Source of the DNA: Coriobacteriia bacterium
GTDB lineage: Bacteria; Actinomycetota; Coriobacteriia; Anaerosomatales; PALSA-660
DNA: 57,889 nt
Direction: 5' to 3'
NCBI GenBank assembly: GCA_030652345.1
Contig: JAUSAU010000057.1
Location: 1 to 57,889, forward strand
This document shows positions 7,972-16,926 of the stretch, one piece after another. Below the pieces are notes generated by a model. The model was not told where the DNA came from, searched no databases, and was given only the letters and a program-made list of their open reading frames with translations. The position numbers and the translations under genes are program-made. The stretch's first letter is position 1. Each line of letters starts with the position of its first letter.

Positions 7972-10900
7972 GTGCCACCTCCGTGGACCGGCCGACCGCT
8001 TCGAGCAGCGTCGCCTTCTTGATGGGCTTCGTCAGGTACTCGTCGCAGCCGGCGTCGATCGCCGTCTTTGCCTCTTGCGGGAGGGCGAATGCCGTGAGGG
8101 CGACGATCCGGACGCGCTCGCGCGACTCAGCCGCCTCGATCTTCCGGATCTCCGATGTCGCCTCGTAGCCGTCCATGACGGGCATCTGCATGTCCATCAG
8201 GATCAGATCGAACGGGGTGGTCGCGTCTCGGTATGCGTCGACGGCCAGCTGCCCGTTCTCCGCGATCACGACCTCGTGCGGTGTGTTCCTGAGGTAGGCG
8301 AGGACGAGCATCCGGTTGTCCTCGGTGTCCTCGACGAGCAGGATCCGCATGGGCGCGGCGTCCTCGGTCGTTGCGCCCGTCGGAGGCGCCGCCGATTCCG
8401 CTCCTGCGGCTTCGGGGACACGCCTGCGCTCGCCGCTGTCGATCGCGGCGCGGACCGCAGTGACGAGATCGCGGCGCCGGACCGGCTTGGTGAGCAGCGC
8501 GTGCGCGCCGGCCTCGCGAGCGCGTTGGGCGTCGCCGGCGCGGCTGTCGGAGGACACGACGATCATCGCGGGCGTCCGTGAGCCGAGTTCCGCCCGGATC
8601 CTGGCCGCCAGCTGTATACCGGACATCTCCGGCATCCGCAGGTCGAGCAGGACGATGTCGTAGGCACGGCGCAGGTCTCGGAACATCTCCAGAGCCTCCG
8701 TGCCACCTACCGCCTCGTCGACGGTGGCGCCCGCACACTCGAGGTACTGGCGCTCGATGATGCGATTTGCCTCGGTGTCGTCGACGACCAGTGCCCGTAT
8801 GCCGCTGAGGCCGGAGAGCGCGTCGGAGTCCACGACGCCCTCCGCCGGGCCGAACGTCGCCTCGAGTGAGAACGTCGATCCGCGGCCCACCGTGCTGGTG
8901 ACGCTGATGTCGCCGCCCATGAGGTTGGCGAGGTGGCGGGAGATCGTGAGACCGAGCCCCGTCCCTCCGTACTTCCGCGTGGTCGATGAGTCCGCCTGCG
9001 TGAACGCGGAGAACACCGTCATCAGTTTCTCCGCCGGGATGCCGATCCCCGTGTCCGTGACGCTGAACCGCAGCCGGGGAGCCTCGGGTGTGGAGCCGTC
9101 CGCCGTCGTCACTCCGATGAGGACGTGCCCGGCCTCGGTGAACTTCACGGCGTTGCCGACCAGGTTGACGATCACCTGCCGCAGCCGGTCCGGATCGCCG
9201 ACGACGTGCGACGGCACGTCGGTGCCGACGCTCGCGAGCAGCTCGATGCCCTTGTCGCGTGCGCGCACCGCGAGCACCTCGGCGGTGTCCTCCACGAGCT
9301 TCTCGACGTCGAACTCCCTGACGTCGAGTTCGAAGCGGCCGGCCTCGATCTTCGAGAGGTCGAGCACGTCGTTGATCAGCGTGAGGAGCGACTCGCCCGC
9401 AGAGCGGAAGATGCGCACGTAGCGTGTCTGCTCGTCGTCGAGCGGGGTCTCCTCGAGCAGTTCGGCCATGCCGATGATGGCGTTCATCGGAGTCCGGATC
9501 TCGTGACTCATCGTCGCCAGGAAGTCGCTCTTCGCCCGGTTCGCGGCGTTCGCCGCCTCGGCGGCCATCGACAGCGCCTCCTCGGCCTCCTTGATCGCCG
9601 AGATGTCCTCCTGTACACCCACGTAGTACGTGCGGCCCATGGCATCGCGGACCGGGGAGATCGACTCCTGCACCCAGTACAGAGACCTGTCCTTGCGACG
9701 GTTGATGATCTCGCCGCGCCACTGCCGGCCGCTCGATATCGTCGACCACATCGCGGTGTACGCCTCCGGCTTCGTGATGCCGGACTTGAGCAGCCGCAGG
9801 TTCTGTCCGATGAGCTCCTCGCTGCTGTACCCGGAGAGTTCGCGGAAGCGGGGATTCACGTACTCGATCACGCCGGTCTCATCGGTGATGACGGTCGCCG
9901 CCGGGCTCTGGGTCACCGCGAGCGAGAGTTTCGCGAGTTCCTCCTCGGAGCTGGCGCGCCGCATGGCGTTGGCGAAGATGTCCGCAAGGACGCTGATCAG
10001 CGCGATTCGCTCGCCGCTCCACTCGCGCTCCTGCCCGATCGAGTCGAAGCCGAGGAACCCGCTCACGCGCCAACCCGAGCTCATGGGGACGAGCAACGCG
10101 GACGTCACGCCGCGCGCCGTGAAGAGCTCACGTTCGGAGATGGCCGTCGCCGGCATCGACGCGAAACGGGGAACATGGACGAACTCGTTGTGCTTCATCC
10201 GGTCCATGAGCCAGCCGTACTCCGCCGTCGGCTGATCCTCCTGTGACGCCTTCAGGCAGGGAGTGCCTTCGGCGCACCACTCGAAGGTGTTCGACATGAC
10301 CGAAAGGTCGTCGGAGAAGGCGAAGAGGTAAGCACGCTGCACGCCGAAGAACGTCCCGAACGTCGCGAGGGCCTGTTCGATCAGGCGCCTGACGTCACCC
10401 GGCTCGGCGGCGATGAACCTGCTCGAGACCGCCCGCACCAGGTTCTCCAGCGCGATGCGCTCGTGCAACTCGTCCTCAGCCGCCTTGCGCGCTGTCACGT
10501 CCCGTAGGAAGACCAGGACCGACTCCCCCTCGACGAGCTGGAGAGGGGTGCATGTGACCTCGACGATGCGGGCGGTCCCGGTGTTGGTCTCGAACTCCTG
10601 CGGCTTCCCGTCCAGGAGCCGCTCGAGCGGTGTCGTCTCGCCCTCCGGATCCCTCAGAAGTCCGTCGATGGCGCTGCTCTCGACGTCGGCGCGCGGGATG
10701 CCGAAGAACGCGGCCGCGCACGGATTCGCCTCGAGGACTCTGCCCGACTCCGGATCCACCAGCATGATCCCTTCCGGGGCGGTCTCGAGCACCGTGCGCA
10801 TGCGGCCTTCGGATGCGCCGAGCTGCGACTTCGAGTAGTCCGCGAGCATCGCCAGTCCGAAGAAGAACAGGACGAGCAGGCAGGTCGCTCCCGTCAGCAC

Positions 10901-12133
10901 CATTCCTGTGAGGCGGGCGTCGGATGTCCCGCGCAACCACGTCGCCGCGTCGACGTCCGTGCCGAGGACACCGAGGAACGCCCCGGTCGTCGGGCTGCGT
11001 ACCGGGACGAACGCCGAGACCCACGTGCCCCAACGGTCCTTGAGCGGCCCTTCGCTCGCGGGCTGTGATGTGGCGAAGACCCGCTTGAGGACGGTCGAGG
11101 CCTCGGCGTAGACCTCGCCCGGGACCGAGGGCTGTTGGCCCGAGTCGGCCATGAAGATGATCCGCCCGGCGCCGGTGCTGCGCATGAGATAGACGTAGCC
11201 GAGGTCCGGGTTCGCGAGCCTGATCCTGTCGAGTTCGTCCCTGACGTCGGTGAAGTCGGCGTTGGACAGGTCCGTGGAGGTTCCGGTCAGTGTGCGCAGC
11301 TTGTCCACTTCGATCGCCGCCGCAGCGGTCGCCGCCCGGCGGATCAGGCCCTGCCGTTCGACCTGGTCGGCGGCAGTACCGGCCAACCCGGTCGCGTACC
11401 AGCCGCCGGCGGCGATCAGGGTCAGGATCGGGATGATCGAGAGCGATCGCACGAGGGCGAACGTGTCCTCGGTACCGGTGCGCTCCCGGATCGAGAGGCA
11501 CGAGTAGACGAGCAGTCCGGCTGCCGCGAGCAGTGAACTGCCGACCTGGAATACCGGGGAGGGAACGCCGAGCAGGGTGGCTCCCGAGGACGACACCGCC
11601 CCTGATGCGTACACCGCTGTGCTCGCCACCGCGTTCGCCAGCAGTCCGATCCCGACGGGGCGCAGCGCGTGTGCCGAGGGGACGACCGAGACCTGGCGCA
11701 GCCGCCAGAACCCGATCAGGCACAAGCCGGCTCCGGGCACGGCGACGAGCGCATGGGTGGCGGTGTTGAATGCGTTGAGCCCGAAGATCGTCATGCCCGC
11801 TGCGGCGAGGGCCGGGGCGAGCGTGACCCAGATCGGGAGTACCCGTCCTCCGTGTGACCGGAACACCCTGCGTCCGAACTCGAGGAGGCCGAACCACCCG
11901 ATGAACCGCACGCCGGACCGCATGACGAGGAGCCATGACGGGTCGCCGGCGAGCAGGCCGAGGAGTTGGAGCCACGCAGCGCCACCGAGGGCCGTGAGCG
12001 ATGCGAACAGCATCGACCATGACTGAGAGCGGTCGCTCTGCAGGCGCACCAGAAGGGCCGCTGTCCCGGCGCTGATGTAACACAGCCCGGTCACGAATAG
12101 TAGGTAATCGACTTGGCCCGCCAGCCACGTCAT
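7964..12133 (-). CDS. membrane hybrid sensor histidine kinase (PAS-GAF-PAS-HisKA-HATPase-REC-REC)
   Basis: 1389 residues. Seven or so N-terminal membrane helices (1-220) resemble integral sensor modules; another helix leads to an extracytoplasmic domain (about 255-400) and a further helix. Then come PAS, GAF (LENLVRAVSSRFIAA onward) and a second PAS, HisKA with H in FLATMSHEIRTPMNA near residue 876, HATPase with NLVGNAVKFTE and GGTGLGLT, and two receivers (VLLDLRMPEMSG and LILMDMQMPVMDG). It is the first gene of the operon and has HPt and the pilus ATPase directly downstream. The ATG at 12133 is the only good start. Input signal unknown. Confidence 0.92.
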   Translation of the reverse strand: MTWLAGQVDYLLFVTGLCYISAGTAALLVRLQSDRSQSWSMLFASLTALGGAAWLQLLGLLAGDPSWLLVMRSGVRFIGWFGLLEFGRRVFRSHGGRVLPIWVTLAPALAAAGMTIFGLNAFNTATHALVAVPGAGLCLIGFWRLRQVSVVPSAHALRPVGIGLLANAVASTAVYASGAVSSSGATLLGVPSPVFQVGSSLLAAAGLLVYSCLSIRERTGTEDTFALVRSLSIIPILTLIAAGGWYATGLAGTAADQVERQGLIRRAATAAAAIEVDKLRTLTGTSTDLSNADFTDVRDELDRIRLANPDLGYVYLMRSTGAGRIIFMADSGQQPSVPGEVYAEASTVLKRVFATSQPASEGPLKDRWGTWVSAFVPVRSPTTGAFLGVLGTDVDAATWLRGTSDARLTGMVLTGATCLLVLFFFGLAMLADYSKSQLGASEGRMRTVLETAPEGIMLVDPESGRVLEANPCAAAFFGIPRADVESSAIDGLLRDPEGETTPLERLLDGKPQEFETNTGTARIVEVTCTPLQLVEGESVLVFLRDVTARKAAEDELHERIALENLVRAVSSRFIAAEPGDVRRLIEQALATFGTFFGVQRAYLFAFSDDLSVMSNTFEWCAEGTPCLKASQEDQPTAEYGWLMDRMKHNEFVHVPRFASMPATAISERELFTARGVTSALLVPMSSGWRVSGFLGFDSIGQEREWSGERIALISVLADIFANAMRRASSEEELAKLSLAVTQSPAATVITDETGVIEYVNPRFRELSGYSSEELIGQNLRLLKSGITKPEAYTAMWSTISSGRQWRGEIINRRKDRSLYWVQESISPVRDAMGRTYYVGVQEDISAIKEAEEALSMAAEAANAANRAKSDFLATMSHEIRTPMNAIIGMAELLEETPLDDEQTRYVRIFRSAGESLLTLINDVLDLSKIEAGRFELDVREFDVEKLVEDTAEVLAVRARDKGIELLASVGTDVPSHVVGDPDRLRQVIVNLVGNAVKFTEAGHVLIGVTTADGSTPEAPRLRFSVTDTGIGIPAEKLMTVFSAFTQADSSTTRKYGGTGLGLTISRHLANLMGGDISVTSTVGRGSTFSLEATFGPAEGVVDSDALSGLSGIRALVVDDTEANRIIERQYLECAGATVDEAVGGTEALEMFRDLRRAYDIVLLDLRMPEMSGIQLAARIRAELGSRTPAMIVVSSDSRAGDAQRAREAGAHALLTKPVRRRDLVTAVRAAIDSGERRRVPEAAGAESAAPPTGATTEDAAPMRILLVEDTEDNRMLVLAYLRNTPHEVVIAENGQLAVDAYRDATTPFDLILMDMQMPVMDGYEATSEIRKIEAAESRERVRIVALTAFALPQEAKTAIDAGCDEYLTKPIKKATLLEAVGRSTEVAHG

Positions 12134-12301
12134 CGGAAGACTCCCTGAATTGCCCGCCTGTGAAACCTCTTATGCCCTGTATCGTCCGTTCAGCGCCAGA
12201 TTGCAACCGATGAAGCGCCGAACGGTACCGCAGGTCAGGCGCGGAGATGCGTCGCCCCGGCGCATCTCAAGTGGGCGGACAGGTGTTCCGATACAGGTAC
12301 T

Positions 12302-12413
12302 GTCAGGGACGGATCAAGAACATCTTCCTGACGGGACGAGGATCTGTGTGACGGCGCCCCTCCGATCACAGGCCGGATCCCTTCGAGGGCCCGGGTGGTG
12401 AAGAACCCGGGCC
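12302..12413. other. three successive hairpins, possible structured leader or small RNA
   Basis: Stem GTCAGG/CCTGAC (12302-12307 with 12327-12332); a two-part stem GGATC/GATCC (12340-12344 with 12376-12380) enclosing TGTGA/TCACA (12347-12351 with 12366-12370); then GGCCCGGG/CCCGGGCC (12388-12395 with 12406-12413). On plus this is two folds followed by a terminator-like stem; on minus it would lie at the far 5' end of a hybrid-kinase leader. It matches no riboswitch class I know. Confidence 0.4.
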
Positions 12414-12434
12414 TTCGGCATCCTCCGGCGCGAC

Positions 12435-12468
12435 GAAGGGGCCCGCGCGGTCCGCTGCGGGCCCCTTC
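12435..12468 (-). terminator. terminator after tldE
   Basis: Perfect 12-base-pair stem GAAGGGGCCCGC (12435-12446) with GCGGGCCCCTTC (12457-12468) and a 10-base loop, 29 bases past the tldE stop on minus. The stem ends in T residues on either strand, so it may act both ways. Confidence 0.75.
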
Positions 12469-12496
12469 TCATTGTCAGATCAGCCGAGGATCCGGG

Positions 12497-13840
12497 TCAG
12501 GTCGTCTGGCCCGTGATCGCGAACCGCTCGAGCAGGAGGTACGGCACGAGCGCGCCGCCCTCCTCACCGACGAGCGTGCGCTCCGACGACACCGCGAGGG
12601 TGGAGTCCAGGGCCTCGACGGCGCTCTGAGTGAAGCGCAGGTTCTTCACGGGACGCCCGACGACCCCGTCCTCGATGAGGAACGTCCCGTCGCGCGTCAT
12701 GCCGGTCAGTACGGCCCGGACGGGGTCCTCGATGTTGGTGTAGTGGAATCGGGTGACGTAGATGCCCTGTCTGACGCTCGCGATCATGTCCGCCGGGGTC
12801 GCGTCTCCGGGTTCGATGCGCAGGTCGAGCGGCAGCGGGCCGAACGAGTTCGGTGCGGGCAGGGCATGCCCGGTGTTCGGCCGGCCCGTCCTCGCGGCCC
12901 AGTAGGAGTCGGTCACGGGCCCGACGGCGATCCCGCGCTCGATGAGGGGGGTGCGGGTCTTGGGCTGACCCTCGTAGTCGAACGTGAGGCCGACGGAGTC
13001 CGGGGCGAGCGCGTCATCGATCAGGCTGATCGCCTCCGAGCAGATCCGCTGGCCGATCCGCCCGCTCATGAAGGAGCGTCCCTCTTCGACGGCCTTCGCC
13101 GAGCAGCCGTACCAGCCGAGGAACGTGGCGATGTCGGCGACCGCTTCCGGTGCCAGCACGACCGTGTAGACCCCGGCCTCCAGCTCGATCGCGGACGCCG
13201 AGCGGATGGCGGTGTCGGCCGCTCGGGCCCCGAGCGCGATCGCGTCGAGTTCGGAGGCGTCGCGCCCGGCGAACGAGGCCCAGCCGCTGCCGCCGTCAGG
13301 TCCCATGGACAGCACGGTCGCGCGCGATGAGGTGAGGGCCATCGCCGCGTCCACGCCGAGTGAGTTCGCGATCGCGATGACGTTCGACGATGCCGCTACC
13401 GTGCCGGCGGCGGTGAGGCCGCGTGATGACGATGCGGCGATGATCGCCCCCGCTGCTCTCGCGCGCTCCGCGGGGCCGAAGTCCAGTGTTCCGGGAGCGA
13501 CCCGGTCCGCGCTGATGACGGGGTGCGAGCCGGGCAGGCCGGGGAAGTCCGGGTCTGCGGGAGCCCTGCGGGCCGCCGCGACGGCGCGCTCGGCGCAGGC
13601 CCGAAGGTCGCCGGCGCCGTTGCGGTTGGTCGACGCGACACCGACCCGGGTACCGATCACGGCCCTGACCGAGAGTGCACCGTCCTCGCTCGCTACGTTC
13701 TGATGGATGTGGTTGTTGGCGAATCGGGTGAGTGCCGACTCCGAGGCCATGACGAGCGCTTCGGCCTGATCGGCTCCGGCATCGAGTGCGGCCGCGACGG
13801 CGACGGCCGCGAGCTCGTTGGCGCGCTGTGTCGTGATCAT
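12497..13840 (-). CDS. pmbA: TldE/PmbA-type metalloprotease partner subunit
   Basis: 447 residues of the TldD/PmbA family. The zinc-ligand HExxxH motif is absent, as expected for the TldE (PmbA) partner, which pairs with TldD as a heterodimer that degrades unfolded or leader peptides in the cytoplasm. Family segments include FANNHIHQNVASEDG near the N-terminus, the glycine-rich middle, and TRFHYTNIEDPVRAVLTGMTRDGTFLIEDG near the end. The ATG overlaps the tldD stop by four bases, giving an obvious two-gene operon ended by a hairpin. Confidence 0.9.
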   Translation of the reverse strand: MITTQRANELAAVAVAAALDAGADQAEALVMASESALTRFANNHIHQNVASEDGALSVRAVIGTRVGVASTNRNGAGDLRACAERAVAAARRAPADPDFPGLPGSHPVISADRVAPGTLDFGPAERARAAGAIIAASSSRGLTAAGTVAASSNVIAIANSLGVDAAMALTSSRATVLSMGPDGGSGWASFAGRDASELDAIALGARAADTAIRSASAIELEAGVYTVVLAPEAVADIATFLGWYGCSAKAVEEGRSFMSGRIGQRICSEAISLIDDALAPDSVGLTFDYEGQPKTRTPLIERGIAVGPVTDSYWAARTGRPNTGHALPAPNSFGPLPLDLRIEPGDATPADMIASVRQGIYVTRFHYTNIEDPVRAVLTGMTRDGTFLIEDGVVGRPVKNLRFTQSAVEALDSTLAVSSERTLVGEEGGALVPYLLLERFAITGQTT

Positions 13841-15282
13841 CGGCCCACTCCCACCTGTACGTCGCGGAATCGGGCGGGTGCGGCTCCATGGGCGACGTGC
13901 GCGACCTGCATCGGCTCACCCTTGCCGCAGTTGGCCAGGCCCCAGACCTGCCACGCATCGCGTGAGCAGATCGCGTCACAGGCCGCCCAGAAGCGCGGCG
14001 TGATGCCGGTGTAGTTGGGATGACGCATGATGCGGCCGAGTTCGCCACCCTTGATCTCCCACGCGATCTCACAGCCGAACTGGAAGTTCAGGCGCTTGTC
14101 GTCGATCGACCAGGAGTTGTTCGTCTCGAAGTACAGGCCGTCCTCGGTGTCTGCTATGAGGTCCTCGAACGATCCGGCCTCGCCGGGCTCGAGCGAGACC
14201 GTCGTCATGCGGATCAGCGGCGTGCGGTTCCAGCCGTCGGCGCGCATACAGCCGTTGCTCGAACGGCCGATCGCGGCGGCGGACTCGCGGCTCGAGAGCA
14301 CCGAGGTGAGGATGCCGTCCTTGACGAGGTGGTCGCGCTGGGCCTCAACGCCCTCGTCGTCCCAGCCGAAGGAGCCCAGCGAGCCCGGGACGGTCGCGTC
14401 TGCGGTGATGTTCACGATGTCGGCGCCGTAGCGCAGGGTGCCGATGTCGGCCGCGGCGACCCATGACGTCCCGGCGAACGCGGCCTCGTCTCCCAGGACC
14501 CGGTCGAGCTCCGTCGGGTGGCCGACGGACTCGTGCACCTGCAGCCCGAGCTGACTGCCGTCCAGGACGAGCGTGGTGGTCGTACTCGGGCATTCGGGGG
14601 CGGAGAGGAGCGCCACGGCCTGCTCCGCGATGCGCGTCGCGTTCCCGACAAGGTCGAGCGCGAGGATCGCTTCCCAGCCGCCCTGATAGGAGCCGCCACC
14701 GTGCGAGTTCGGATACGAGCGCGGGAAGACCTCGCCGCCCTCGATCGCATACGCGACGATGCCGGCGGACGACTCGGTGTGCGACTGTTCCAGGAACGAG
14801 CCGTCGGTCGAGGCGAACCACTTCCGTTCGTGCAGGAAGGACAACTCGGATTCGGCCAGCGCGACGCCCTCGACCGCACGCATCGCCCGGTCCGCGTCGA
14901 GCAGAAGGCCGAGCTTCTCATCGAGCCCCACGGCGAACGGGTCGACGACCCAGGGACCGGCCCAGCGCCCTTCGCGGCCTTCCAGCGGCGAGAGTTCGAC
15001 CGTGTGGTCGCCGATGGTCGCCGAGGCCCGGGCGATCGCGACCGCCTGACGCGCCACGCGCACCGCAGACTCGTTCGAGGTGTCGTTCGAGGCGGCGAAG
15101 CCCCATGCTCCGTCCGCGATCACACGCACGCCGAATCCGAACGACGCGCCGCTCTCGATACCTTCGAGCGCGCCGTTGCGGACCTTGATCGACTGGGTCT
15201 CGGTATCCGTCACGCGGACGTCGGCGTACGACGCGCCGGCGAGTGCGGCCGCATCGAGGCACGCTGCACAGAACTCCCTCAT
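13837..15282 (-). CDS. tldD: TldD metalloprotease catalytic subunit
   Basis: 481 residues. It carries the zinc-binding HESVGHPTE motif (HExxxH), the hallmark of TldD, and later a family cysteine in FQFGCEIAWEIKGGELG. In family members studied, TldD with TldE forms a closed chamber protease that processes peptides such as microcin or RiPP precursors and CcdA; no RiPP precursor is visible next to it. The start MREFCAACLDAA is preceded by a stretch of G-rich sequence (GGGGGAG, RBS-like). First gene of the tldD-tldE pair. Confidence 0.93.
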   Translation of the reverse strand: MREFCAACLDAAALAGASYADVRVTDTETQSIKVRNGALEGIESGASFGFGVRVIADGAWGFAASNDTSNESAVRVARQAVAIARASATIGDHTVELSPLEGREGRWAGPWVVDPFAVGLDEKLGLLLDADRAMRAVEGVALAESELSFLHERKWFASTDGSFLEQSHTESSAGIVAYAIEGGEVFPRSYPNSHGGGSYQGGWEAILALDLVGNATRIAEQAVALLSAPECPSTTTTLVLDGSQLGLQVHESVGHPTELDRVLGDEAAFAGTSWVAAADIGTLRYGADIVNITADATVPGSLGSFGWDDEGVEAQRDHLVKDGILTSVLSSRESAAAIGRSSNGCMRADGWNRTPLIRMTTVSLEPGEAGSFEDLIADTEDGLYFETNNSWSIDDKRLNFQFGCEIAWEIKGGELGRIMRHPNYTGITPRFWAACDAICSRDAWQVWGLANCGKGEPMQVAHVAHGAAPARFRDVQVGVGR

Positions 15283-15313
15283 GCTGAAGGCTCCCCCTCA
15301 TCCGAATCGAAGA

Positions 15314-15338
15314 CCGCCCGCCTAAGTTGGGCGGGCGG
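15314..15338 (-). terminator. terminator after the NlpC/P60 gene
   Basis: Perfect nine-base-pair stem CCGCCCGCC (15314-15322) with GGCGGGCGG (15330-15338), loop of seven, 41 bases downstream of the NlpC/P60 stop on minus and before tldD. Confidence 0.75.
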
Positions 15339-15378
15339 CTCATTGTTGACTCGTTCGATGTGTACCCGAACCGGCGGC

Positions 15379-16602
15379 CTAGCGCCCGGGCAGGTTCCCC
15401 GGAAGGCTCACGGTGCTGACGCCGAGGGGCGGGCCGACCCGGTAGCGCCACGGGAAGCGACGGGCGCCCACGAAGTCGGTGCGCTTGGCCAGCGGGCTCA
15501 CCTTGACGTAGTCGCCCGTGCGCGGTGCGTGCACGAAGTAGCCGCCACCGATGTACATGCCGACGTGGTAGACCGGCGAGCCGAAGAAGACCAGGTCGCC
15601 CGGCTGCATCTGGTCGGGTTCGACGTGGATGCCGGCGCGGAACTGGTCGCGCGAGACGCGCGGGGTCGTCACGCCGTGCTGCTTGTAGACGTACTGCATC
15701 AGGCCCGAGCAGTCGAACCCGTTGGGTGTGGTGCCACCCCACAGGTAGGGGATGCCGTGATACGAGAGCGCGGTCTCGACGGGCGAACCCGGATCGACCG
15801 ACACACCGATGTCGCTGGCGCCGCGAAGGATCGAGCGCCAGACACCCATCTCGTCCGCCACGCGCTTCTTGGCCTCATCGTCGAGCAGGGCGAGGAGGTC
15901 CTTCTCGCTCGACTTGAGCAGTGCCTCGCGCTCGGCGATGCGGTACTCGATCTCCATCTTGCGGGCACGCAGGGTGAACTCGAGTGCCTGCGCCTGCATG
16001 TCGGACTTCTGCAGATCGATCTCGGTGCCGGCGATCTGGTCGCGCTGACCGGCGAGCTGCTTGGCGAGGCCGGCATCGGCCGACGAGATCGTGGTGATGA
16101 ACTGGAGCCGCTGGAAGAAGTCGGGGATCGACTTGGCGGCGAGCAGGATCTCCGCGGTCGAGAGTTCGCCGTCACGGTACATCGCGTCGAGACGCTTCTC
16201 GAGCAGCTGTGACTGCTCGTCGAGAGCGTCCTGTGCAGAACCGAGGTCCGAGCGAGTGGCGCGAAGCTGATCCTGCGTGCCGGCGAGCGCTTCGCTCGCG
16301 GCATTGTAGGACTCAGCCGCGATCTCCAGTTCGCGATCGAGCTGGTCGAGCTGGGTCTTGAGTTCCTGAAGCGCGGCCTGACGGCGTTCGAGTTCGGCGC
16401 GGAACGCCTCTGTCGCGGCGTTGTTCGGCTGCGGGATGACCGATGGTGCGGGCTTGGGTTTGGGCTTGGGCTTCGGGGTCACCGGCGGAACGGTGGTGGT
16501 GGACGTCACCGAAGCGGGAGCCGCGTACGCTACTCCCGTGGTGAGCGCAGCCACCAGTACGATGGCTATCGCGCGGTATGCGGTCGTGATGCTGAGCCGC
16601 AT
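15379..16602 (-). CDS. secreted NlpC/P60 peptidoglycan endopeptidase with coiled-coil
   Basis: 407 residues from the chosen ATG. A signal peptide (AIAIVLVAALTTGVAYA) is followed by a proline/lysine-rich linker, a long coiled coil (about residues 55-250) and a C-terminal NlpC/P60 domain with the catalytic Cys in NGFDCSGLMQYVY and His in VYHVGMYIGGGYFVHAP. This architecture is typical of RipA/CwlO-like cell-wall hydrolases that cut peptide stems and are held inactive by the coiled coil. Alternative in-frame starts are at 16614 and 16695; 16602 is preferred because AAGGG lies 12 bases upstream rather than touching the codon. Confidence 0.88.
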   Translation of the reverse strand: MRLSITTAYRAIAIVLVAALTTGVAYAAPASVTSTTTVPPVTPKPKPKPKPAPSVIPQPNNAATEAFRAELERRQAALQELKTQLDQLDRELEIAAESYNAASEALAGTQDQLRATRSDLGSAQDALDEQSQLLEKRLDAMYRDGELSTAEILLAAKSIPDFFQRLQFITTISSADAGLAKQLAGQRDQIAGTEIDLQKSDMQAQALEFTLRARKMEIEYRIAEREALLKSSEKDLLALLDDEAKKRVADEMGVWRSILRGASDIGVSVDPGSPVETALSYHGIPYLWGGTTPNGFDCSGLMQYVYKQHGVTTPRVSRDQFRAGIHVEPDQMQPGDLVFFGSPVYHVGMYIGGGYFVHAPRTGDYVKVSPLAKRTDFVGARRFPWRYRVGPPLGVSTVSLPGNLPGR

Positions 16603-16926
16603 AGGTGTCTGCATCCCTTGTCTCGATCGGCTCGCCCGAGAGCCGTGTGCTGCGTCGTGGAGTGCTGCGAAAGGCGGTGGGCAAGCCATCAGCATAGCGA
16701 CTTTACCCTGCTCATGCCACTCGCGGGGCGCCGAACGGGTGTCTCCACACCATCTCTACAGGCCCGGCCTTACCGACGCCCGACCGGATCCGTACCGGCC
16801 GCCGCGCAGTGGAGAGCAAGCAGGGTGCCGACTTCGTCGCTTCGAGGGCGTACGCCCGGTGATGTACGCACACCATCCGCCGAGCGGATGATGTGTGCGC
16901 GTGCGCCGGAGGGCTACCATCAGCGC
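16603..16926. other. divergent intergenic region
   Basis: 324 bases between the NlpC/P60 start (minus) and the histidine kinase start (plus). It should hold both promoters. The only clear structure is the inverted repeat at 16868-16898; no credible small gene was seen. Confidence 0.6.
16868..16898. promoter_or_regulatory. inverted repeat upstream of the two-component operon
   Basis: Arms GCACAC+CATCCGC (16868-16880) and GCGGATG+GTGTGC (16884-16890 and 16893-16898), three-base loop, two-base bulge. It ends 29 bases before the kinase ATG. A TACCAT hexamer at 16915-16920 sits where a -10 would give an almost leaderless mRNA. Operator, attenuator or both; inference. Confidence 0.45.

Larger units (their letters stand above)
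12134..12496. other. intergenic region with regulatory RNA-like structure and terminators
   Basis: 363 bases between the hybrid kinase start and the stop of tldE, both on minus. It must hold the promoter of the signalling/pilin operon, but I see no convincing -35/-10 pair. The right half contains several hairpins, listed separately; I find no credible coding sequence in it. Confidence 0.6.

Noticed and set aside
12150..12401. Possible 83-residue gene on plus
   Set aside because: It crosses the hairpins, lacks a ribosome site and has no recognisable features.
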